From: Gammaproteobacteria bacterium UBA6173
GTDB taxonomy: Bacteria; Pseudomonadota; Gammaproteobacteria; Pseudomonadales; Pseudohongiellaceae
Direction: 5' to 3'
Assembly: GCA_002422225.1 (NCBI GenBank)
Contig: DITX01000135.1
Location: 1 to 5,205, forward strand
DNA length: 5,205 nt
A program made the position numbers and the translations under genes. Of the stretch, positions 1-4,386 are shown piece by piece. Under the pieces are notes generated by a model that saw only the letters and a program-made list of their open reading frames with translations, was not told where the DNA came from and searched no databases. Positions within the stretch are counted from its first letter, which is position 1. Each line of letters begins with the position of its first letter.

Positions 1-51
1 TCGGCACGCTGAGCCCTGCGGCCTCGATCCTGCGGGCGATGCGGCCGCGCC
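1..51. other. High-GC segment breaking the ACAD gene (junction or chimera)
   Basis: Bases 1-50 contain 39 G or C (78% by hand count), while 51-110 contain 28 of 60 (47%). The change falls exactly where the ACAD translation stops matching its family, after codon 335 (52-54). On the minus strand another frame reads RGRIARRIEAAGLSVP, which looks like coding sequence of a high-GC genome, but all three minus frames are open over this short stretch. A NotI site (GCGGCCGC) lies at 41-48, next to the break. Candidate causes are an assembly or amplification chimera, a cloning junction, or a true rearrangement. The sequence alone cannot decide. Confidence 0.65.
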
Positions 52-1056
52 TTCGTTGCTGATCAAGGCAGATACTTCAGATAGCTTGGCTTTACACATG
101 CTTGCCAGCGCGGGAAGGTCTTGTGCATCTTCACCACGATCCAGTTCTGACAGTGCTTTACGCACCAGTGATTTGCATAGCTCAATTTCTGAGTACATCA
201 GGGCTGAGCGATGCTGAAGGGCCTGGAACGCGCCAATTTGTACACCAAACTGTGTACGTTGTTTCAGGTAGTCTACGATGCGATCAAAAACTTCCTGCAT
301 GCTGCCCAGCATTTCGGCAGACAAACCAATACGCCCAATATCAAGGGTTCGCTCCAGTGCGGGCCAGCCAGCACCTTCGACACCTAACAAGGCACTTGCT
401 GGCACGTTTGCCTTGTCAAAACTGACGTTGGCGGCGCTGCGGCTGTCGACCATGCTCAGCGGCTGGATGTTAATACCTGGGGTCGTGGCATCGACCACAA
501 ACAGACTGATGCCGTTGTGATCACCGGCTTTGCCAGTGCTGCGGGCAACAACAACAAGATGATCCGCAGCAGCTGCGTCGAGCACAAACTTCTTAACGCC
601 ATTGAGCTCATATCCTTCAGAAGTTTTCACTGCGCTGAGCGCTGTCTGCGCAGGATTGTGGAAAGCGCCTTCTTCCAGTGCAAACGCCACAATGGATTCA
701 CCTGCGGCAATCGTTGGCAACAGCGCTGCCTTTTGCGTTTCACTGCCCGCCAGATTGATAGCGGTGGCACTCAGCAACACAGTTGATACCAGTGGTGTTG
801 GTACCAAGGTGCGACCTGTTTCTTCCAGCACTATGCCCAACCCGGAATAACCGAACTCAAACCCACCGTAGGTTTCCGGGATGGTCATGCCGGCCCAGCC
901 CAGGTCTACCATGCTCTGCCAGAGTTCTTTGGAGAACCCCAGCGGATCTTTTGTGTCACGGATTTTGCGCAGCACAGCAACCGGCGCTTGCTCACGGCAG
1001 AAGCTGCGGGCGGATTCCTGCAACATCAGTTGATCTTCATTGAATACTAATGACAT
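1..1056 (-). CDS. Acyl-CoA dehydrogenase family protein, probable non-catalytic subunit of a heteromeric ACAD (3' end lost at window edge or junction)
   Basis: ATG at 1056 opens a frame that stays open to base 1 (352 codons, no stop). It is an FAD-dependent ACAD, a class that introduces the alpha-beta double bond in acyl-CoA thioesters. Visible family marks: an N-terminal helical segment starting NEDQLMLQESARSF (6-19), WAGMTIPETYGG (54-65), NGVKKFVLDA (152-161) in the beta domain, DHNGISLFVVD (179-189), and the C-domain Y-x3-R-x-QFG-x2-I-x2-FQ-x3-H pattern (263-282). Two key features are absent. The usual E-P-G-A-G-S-D signature is replaced by ALEEGAFHNP (126-135), and the helix-G catalytic position aligns to Gly241 (D-I-G-R, where isovaleryl-CoA dehydrogenase has D-L-E-R). 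This suggests a partner subunit for the gene upstream, whose stop is 14 bases away; the SD is AAGGGAG with 9 bases to ATG. Homology ends after SNE (333-335), where families continue with a QMHGG-type helix. Residues 336-352 are Ala/Pro/Arg-rich and probably not native, so about 40 C-terminal residues are missing. Confidence 0.9.
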   Translation of the reverse strand, partial: MSLVFNEDQLMLQESARSFCREQAPVAVLRKIRDTKDPLGFSKELWQSMVDLGWAGMTIPETYGGFEFGYSGLGIVLEETGRTLVPTPLVSTVLLSATAINLAGSETQKAALLPTIAAGESIVAFALEEGAFHNPAQTALSAVKTSEGYELNGVKKFVLDAAAADHLVVVARSTGKAGDHNGISLFVVDATTPGINIQPLSMVDSRSAANVSFDKANVPASALLGVEGAGWPALERTLDIGRIGLSAEMLGSMQEVFDRIVDYLKQRTQFGVQIGAFQALQHRSALMYSEIELCKSLVRKALSELDRGEDAQDLPALASMCKAKLSEVSALISNEGAAASPAGSRPQGSACR

Positions 1057-1065
1057 GTTGTGCAG

Positions 1066-1070
1066 CTCCC
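1066..1070 (-). promoter_or_regulatory. Ribosome binding site of the second ACAD gene
   Basis: Read on the minus strand, GGGAG follows directly on the TAA stop of the upstream ACAD, so the stop's AA extends it to AAGGGAG, and ATG follows 9 bases later. The tight spacing indicates that both genes are translated from one mRNA. Confidence 0.7.
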
Positions 1071-2309
1071 TTATTGCTTGCCGATCATTGAGGTCATGTC
1101 GGGCAAGCCGAGCACACGTTTGGCGATGACGTTCAGCTGTACCTCGTAGGTGCCGCCTTCGATCGAGTTACCCTTAGAGCGCAGCCATTCGCGCGCGACT
1201 GCGAGCTCTTCGGCAGCAAAGTCTGAGGCATCGTCTGTTAATGATTCCCAACCCAGCGCTTGTGTACCCACTGCCTGTAGCAATAATTCATAACGACGTT
1301 TGTTCAGCTCGCAGCCATAGTTTTTTAACATGGACGAGGTGGCATTTGGACCTTTGCTGAGCTTGGCTTCCTGCGTCGAGCGCTGCGAGGTCAACGCAAA
1401 CGCCTCGCTGTCGATCTTGAACTGGGCGATCTGATCACGCAGTGCCGGGTCAGACAATTTGTTTGTGTCGCCGCGATACGTCATGGCGGTCTGTTCGAGA
1501 CTGCCGCTGAGCCCACCACGATTATTGCGTCCACTGGTGAGACCAAACCCGGAAATCATGGTACGTTCGTGCTGCAAAAGACGCTTGGCGATCGTCCAGC
1601 CGTCGTTCAGGCGACCCACAACATTCTGGGCGGGTACTCGCGCATCATCAAAAAAAGTTTCGCAGAACACTGAGTTACCGCTGATCAACTTGATCGGTTT
1701 GGTGCTGACACCTGGCGTCTGCATATCAAACAGAATGAAGCTGATGCCGTTGTGTTTTGGCACTTCAAAATCCGTGCGCACCAGACAGAAAATCCAGTCG
1801 GCTTTGTCCGCGTAAGAGGTCCAGATTTTAGAACCATTGATGATGTAATCATCACCATCTAGAATTGCTTTGCACGCCAGACCCGCCAGATCAGATCCCG
1901 CGCCAGGCTCGCTGTAACCCTGACACCAGCGGATTTCACCGCGTACAATTTTCGGAATATGTTCCAGCTTCTGCTCATGTGTCGCCATTTCCAGCAATAC
2001 TGGCCCGAGCATACTGATACCAAAACTGACCAGCGGCGGCCGTGCACTGATGCGCTGCATCTCTTCCGCGAGAATCAGACTCTGCGCCTTGTCCAGACCA
2101 CCACCACCGTACTCAGACGGCCAGGTCGGGCAGGTCCAGCCTTTGCCAGCCATTCGATCCAGCCAAAGTTTACTATCGGGATTTTTGAACACTGCGTGAC
2201 GACCACCCCAGACCACTTCGTCTTCGGGAGCGGGCGTACGCATGGATGCTGGACAGTTCTCCTCCAGCCAGGCGCGGGTTTGTGCGCGGAATGATTCCAG
2301 ATCAGACAA
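1071..2309 (-). CDS. Acyl-CoA dehydrogenase family protein, catalytic-type subunit
   Basis: A 412-residue FAD-dependent ACAD, full length for the family, likely cytoplasmic. N-terminal helices include RAWLEENCP (12-20) and the GW-x2-P-x2-Y-GG-type motif (57-70). GYSEPGAGSDLAG (131-143) is the ACAD signature that lines FAD and substrate. NGSKIWTS (158-165) and HNGISFILFDM (186-196) are the beta-domain core. The C-terminal domain runs from about 235 to 400. In helix G, QHER gives Glu248 at the place of the catalytic glutamate of isovaleryl-CoA dehydrogenase and of FadE26/ChsE4-type proteins. At the medium-chain-type position (Y-E-G-T) it has Gly385 (I-E-G-G-T), so Glu248 is the likely base. The start is TTG at 2309: a good SD lies 7 bases upstream, a stop occurs in frame at 2348-2346, and no ATG or GTG lies between. 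The next Met (residue 23) would remove the first helix. First gene of a two-gene operon with the ACAD below it. The substrate is unknown; steroid side chain or another bulky CoA ester is a guess based on the paired-subunit architecture. Confidence 0.95.
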   Translation of the reverse strand: MSDLESFRAQTRAWLEENCPASMRTPAPEDEVVWGGRHAVFKNPDSKLWLDRMAGKGWTCPTWPSEYGGGGLDKAQSLILAEEMQRISARPPLVSFGISMLGPVLLEMATHEQKLEHIPKIVRGEIRWCQGYSEPGAGSDLAGLACKAILDGDDYIINGSKIWTSYADKADWIFCLVRTDFEVPKHNGISFILFDMQTPGVSTKPIKLISGNSVFCETFFDDARVPAQNVVGRLNDGWTIAKRLLQHERTMISGFGLTSGRNNRGGLSGSLEQTAMTYRGDTNKLSDPALRDQIAQFKIDSEAFALTSQRSTQEAKLSKGPNATSSMLKNYGCELNKRRYELLLQAVGTQALGWESLTDDASDFAAEELAVAREWLRSKGNSIEGGTYEVQLNVIAKRVLGLPDMTSMIGKQ

Positions 2310-2316
2310 GATGTTG

Positions 2317-2323
2317 TTCCCCT
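2317..2323 (-). promoter_or_regulatory. Ribosome binding site that supports the TTG start of the first ACAD
   Basis: On the minus strand AGGGGAA ends 7 bases before TTG (2309-2307). No ATG or GTG occurs in frame between the upstream in-frame stop (2348-2346) and this TTG, so the SD decides the start. Confidence 0.7.
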
Positions 2324-2502
2324 GTATTGCGAATTGTTGTCTTTGTCATTGAACGATCGAACGGCCACTCGAAGTGTAGCAATCGATGCTTTGACAAGCC
2401 AGACAGCTTGGTCGTTACAACGGAGAATTTATTCAGGAAAACCTGGCAGGTAGTCGTCTATGCTACTCAAGCTTGCCTGATATCCAAAGGCAGACTTCTA
2501 TC

Positions 2503-2524
2503 TTAGCTAAACACACTTAGCTAA
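2503..2524. promoter_or_regulatory. Tandem 8-bp palindrome, probable antitoxin operator
   Basis: TTAGCTAA occurs at 2503-2510 and again at 2517-2524, 14 bases apart; the second copy extends to CTTAGCTAAG (2516-2525). Each copy is a perfect palindrome. The pair ends 12 bases before the antitoxin ATG and overlaps its AAGG SD region (2523-2526). Phd/YefM antitoxins are known to repress their own operons by binding paired short palindromes at the promoter or start, so this is the expected operator. A TATCTT at 2499-2504 could be a -10 element overlapping the first copy, but the best -35 (TTGCCT, 2473-2478) is 20 bases away, so the promoter is not firmly placed. The two copies could also pair as an RNA hairpin with a 6-base loop. 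Confidence 0.6.
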
Positions 2525-2536
2525 GGCGACTTTTAA

Positions 2537-2782
2537 ATGGAAACCGTCAACATGCACGAAGCCAAATCCCGGTTGTCACAATTGGTGGACAAAGCTGCCA
2601 AAGGCGAAACTGTTGTGATTGCAAAGGCTGGCGTCCCGGTAGCACGAGTTGTTGCAATTGACACTGTAGTCAACAAACCCATGTGCCGCTTGGGTTTTCT
2701 CACCGGTCACATTCAGGTTCCCGATGATTTTGATCGTATCAGTGATACAGAGATTGCACCGCTTTTTGGTAAGCCGCGATGA
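2537..2782 (+). CDS. Type II toxin-antitoxin antitoxin, Phd/YefM (prevent-host-death) family
   Basis: An 81-residue protein of typical family length. The N-terminal half is the Phd/YefM DNA-binding and dimerisation fold: METVNMHEAKSRLSQLVDKA (1-20) carries the hallmark V-N-x-HEAK-x2-L-x2-LV, followed by GETVVIAKAGVPVARVV (23-39). The C-terminal tail, GFLTGHIQVPDDFD (53-66) then a short acidic stretch, resembles the toxin-binding tail of antitoxins paired with VapC-like PIN toxins. The ATG at 2537 matches the usual N-terminus; AAGGCG at 2523-2528 is its SD, with a slightly long spacing. The stop overlaps the toxin start (ATGA, 2779-2782), the translational coupling usual in these operons. It normally neutralises the toxin and, with it, represses the operon. 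Here the toxin is broken, so the antitoxin is effectively an orphan that may still bind its operator or act on related toxins elsewhere. Confidence 0.93.
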   Translation: METVNMHEAKSRLSQLVDKAAKGETVVIAKAGVPVARVVAIDTVVNKPMCRLGFLTGHIQVPDDFDRISDTEIAPLFGKPR

Positions 2783-2981
2783 ATCTGATAGTCGATACTC
2801 ACCTGTTACAGCTACCCATCCTATCCTGTCCCAGCACGTACTACGCGTTTCTCACTTGCCAGACATCCACAAGGCCCCGTTCGATCGCATGTTGGTGGCA
2901 CAAGCGCAGTCCGAAGGATTTATGCTGCTGACGTCAGATGAGCGTATCGCCAGTTACCCGGGGCCGGTGAAACTTGTTTGA
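2779..2981 (+). pseudogene. VapC-like PIN-domain toxin, internally deleted and frameshifted
   Basis: ATG at 2779 overlaps the antitoxin stop and reads MNLIVDTHLL, the classic PIN N-terminus with the first catalytic Asp (residue 6). After base ~2808 the expected PIN core is absent. That frame runs through unrelated residues to TGA at 2929-2931 (50 aa). The family C-terminus is present in another frame: HVLRVSHLP (2835-2861), then APFDRMLVAQAQSEG (2871-2915) and LLTSDERIASY, ending at TGA 2979-2981. These are the late PIN motifs with Asp in FDR and SDE. The total span is 203 bases, against about 380-400 for a whole gene, so about 60 codons, including the region of the conserved middle Glu, are gone. 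The frame change lies within about 2809-2834. PIN toxins of this class are RNA-cleaving; this copy should be inactive. A short fusion made by ribosomal slippage is conceivable but has no visible slippery site. Confidence 0.85.
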
Positions 2982-3037
2982 TACTTAATGCAATACACGC
3001 TGGCAACACTTGCTCATAAACACATGCAGCCCGCGAC

Positions 3038-3928
3038 TCAGCGCGCCAGTTGCCTGATCCAACGCGGCAGACGGCCGTCAATAAACATCAGCCCAACAAA
3101 GATCACAATCATGCCCACTACGTGCGAAGGCAGCATGACTTCTCCCAGGAACCAGAATCCGAGAAGAATCGCCGAGATGGGTGCAACAAGTGTGGTTGTT
3201 GAAAAATTGGTTGCGCCAACTTGCGGCAGCATCCTGTACATAATCTGAAAGGTGAACGCTGTCGATATCAGGCCAATTGCCAGCACTGCCATCCAGGTTG
3301 TCGGCAGTACCATCACGGGCATACCTTCTGCGAGAAACGCAATGGGCACAGTCACCACTGCGGCGCCCGTGAGCGCAATTGAAGACAGGGCCGTTGCTTC
3401 GACATGGCGAAAACTTCGCGCGATATTCAGTGCCAACGCATAACACAGCGTCGCCAGCAAACACGCACCAATCGCCCACAATTTGGAGTTACCTTCCATC
3501 TGCAATGCAGGTGACGCCAGAATGGCAACGCCCGCAAAACCGGCCACCACCCCAACTGCCTTGCTCCAACTCAAGCGCTCACCATTAACCCAGTAGTGCG
3601 ACACAATCACCGTCATGATCGGCGTCAATGCATTCACAATCGCGGCCACGCCACTGGCCAGATTGGCCTGAGCCAGCGGAAACAAGGCAAACGGAATGGC
3701 ATAGTTCAGCACACCCAACATACCCAGCTTGAACCACAGCATAGGCTCTCTGGGCACCGATTTGCCCCGCACAAACAGGAACAGCCAGCAACCAAGCGCA
3801 CCAATGCTGACGCGCAGCGCCGTCACCCACAACGGCCCCAGCTCACGAATCAATAAGGCATTAAAGATAAAGGAACCGCCCCAGACTGCGCCTAAAAGCA
3901 CAATCCAGAACCACTGACGTGAAGTCAT
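3038..3928 (-). CDS. EamA/DMT-superfamily membrane transporter
   Basis: A 296-residue polytopic inner-membrane protein made of two EamA repeats, the usual length and design for drug/metabolite exporters. Hydrophobic segments lie at about 5-24, 32-54, 66-86, 90-110, 121-139, 150-170, 178-200, 211-230, 240-262 and 265-285, giving ten helices. Repeat 1 has the GAVWGGSFIFNALLIRELGP opening (13-32) and NALTPIMTVIVSHYWVNGERLS (two overlapping parts of 99-120), the conserved helix-4/5 turn with G-E-R. Repeat 2 has the equivalent LVAPISAILLGFWFLGE (247-263). Family members export amino acids, metabolites or drugs; the substrate cannot be inferred here. ATG at 3928 has GGTGA as SD, 6 bases upstream, and a promoter is visible. 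It is transcribed alone: the neighbour on one side is the convergent toxin remnant (56 bases away), and on the other a 458-base non-coding stretch separates it from the next gene. Confidence 0.93.
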   Translation of the reverse strand: MTSRQWFWIVLLGAVWGGSFIFNALLIRELGPLWVTALRVSIGALGCWLFLFVRGKSVPREPMLWFKLGMLGVLNYAIPFALFPLAQANLASGVAAIVNALTPIMTVIVSHYWVNGERLSWSKAVGVVAGFAGVAILASPALQMEGNSKLWAIGACLLATLCYALALNIARSFRHVEATALSSIALTGAAVVTVPIAFLAEGMPVMVLPTTWMAVLAIGLISTAFTFQIMYRMLPQVGATNFSTTTLVAPISAILLGFWFLGEVMLPSHVVGMIVIFVGLMFIDGRLPRWIRQLAR

Positions 3929-3956
3929 GACAAATCACCAAAATGAAAACGCGCGA

Positions 3957-3984
3957 ATTATGCGCCTCTTTCAGCAATCGTCAC
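3957..3984 (-). promoter_or_regulatory. Candidate sigma-70 promoter of the DMT transporter
   Basis: On the minus strand a -35 GTGACG (3984-3979, four matches to TTGACA) is followed after 16 bases by -10 CATAAT (3962-3957, five matches to TATAAT). Transcription would begin near 3950, leaving a 5' leader of about 22 bases with the GGTGA SD. A 5-bp inverted repeat, ACAGC (3983-3987) and GCTGT (3996-4000), overlaps the -35 side and could bind a regulator. Confidence 0.45.
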
Positions 3985-4110
3985 AGCCGTTTCTTGCTGT
4001 CATGCAGAACCCACCAGAAGCTGTATCGAAAAGCGATTCGGAGTGAGCAACCGACGTATGGAGCCGCACAATACCAATAAGGCCGCGCTTATCCTCTGCG
4101 TTGACGCCCG

Positions 4111-4310
4111 ATCAAGCGCGAGGACTGTTTGAGTTCGCAAGGAGCGAAGCGACTGAGGACGAGTTGCGCAGCGCCGGTCGCAGCATCAGCGGATGCGGCC
4201 GGTCCGGCATGGCGGTGCCCCCCAGTTGGCGACTCCGGCACTACCGTCATCCGCAATTCTGCTGACCAGCTTCACAACCAGACTGTCGACCGGCTTTTCC
4301 ACCGGGGAAT
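4111..4310. repeat. GC-rich island with internal repeats, possible dispersed intergenic repeat or mobile-element scar
   Basis: Bases 4141-4260 contain 82 of 120 G or C (68%), against 42% in 4331-4380 and 47% in 3931-3990. Inside, GAGGAC followed by GAGTT-(C/G)-CGCA-like sequence occurs twice (4120-4139 and 4155-4170). GAGCGAAGCGA stands between them at 4142-4152. A hairpin GCATC-AGCG-GATGC (4183-4196) is flanked by CCGG arms (4174-4177, 4199-4202), and a second small stem GGCA/TGCC lies at 4206-4219. From memory, GAGGACTGTTTGAG plus GAGCGAAGCGA plus GCGCAGCGCC strings recur between genes in many proteobacterial genomes; I cannot verify this here. No terminal inverted repeats or target duplication were found, so the borders are approximate. 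Confidence 0.4.
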
Positions 4311-4322
4311 GCGCACGCGCAT
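4309..4322. repeat. Perfect palindrome ATGCGC-AC-GCGCAT
   Basis: Six-base arms around a two-base centre, alternating purine-pyrimidine, at the right border of the GC-rich island. It could be a protein-binding site or the edge of an inserted element. It is too tight (2-base loop) for a good RNA hairpin, and no T-run follows. Confidence 0.45.
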
Positions 4323-4328
4323 GTAACA

Positions 4329-4358
4329 CTGCAGTACTCGATGTCATGACTCTGCAGT
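4329..4358. repeat. Repeated CTGCAGT pair in the intergenic region
   Basis: CTGCAGT occurs at 4329-4335 and 4352-4358. Because CTGCAG is itself a palindrome, the two copies can also pair as an imperfect stem (AACACTGCAG with CTGCAGTT), followed on the plus strand by AGCTTTTT (4361-4368). This is weakly terminator-like in the plus direction, but no plus-strand gene precedes it, so its role is unclear. Confidence 0.3.
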
Positions 4359-4386
4359 TAGCTTTTTACAAGTCTAAACGCCTGAT

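Larger units (their letters stand above)
3929..4386. other. Gene-free intergenic stretch
   Basis: No frame here reads as a recognisable protein. The part next to the transporter (3929 to about 4070) holds its promoter and is AT-balanced (47% GC in 3931-3990). The centre (about 4110-4310) is a GC-rich repeat-bearing island, listed separately. The end (4309-4358) has a perfect palindrome and a repeated CTGCAGT. A 65-codon open frame at 4129-4326 begins with TTG, has no SD or family resemblance, and lies in the repeat island, so it is not called as a gene. No tRNA or known structured RNA was recognised. Confidence 0.6.

Noticed and set aside
517..1043. Several plus-strand open frames opposite the second ACAD
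   Set aside because: They are antisense shadows of a clearly homologous ACAD reading frame; none has an SD or a domain.
2473..2504. Sigma-70 promoter of the antitoxin (TTGCCT ... TATCTT)
   Set aside because: Spacing of 20 bases is outside the normal range; mentioned only as context for the operator.
2724..2981. 85-codon open frame as an independent small gene
   Set aside because: Its first 20 or so codons lie inside the antitoxin gene in another frame without an SD, and only its later part matches the PIN C-terminus. It is the out-of-frame tail of the broken toxin.
2982..3037. Bidirectional terminator between the toxin remnant and the transporter
   Set aside because: Only a 4-bp stem (GCAA/TTGC) is present and no T-run follows on either strand.
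4129..4326. 65-codon open frame in the GC-rich island
   Set aside because: TTG start without SD, composition typical of GC-rich repeat read-through, no recognisable motif.
4111..4358. Integron attC site or attachment site
   Set aside because: No GTTRRRY/RYYYAAC core pair, no integrase gene and no direct-repeat pair of attachment-site length were found.
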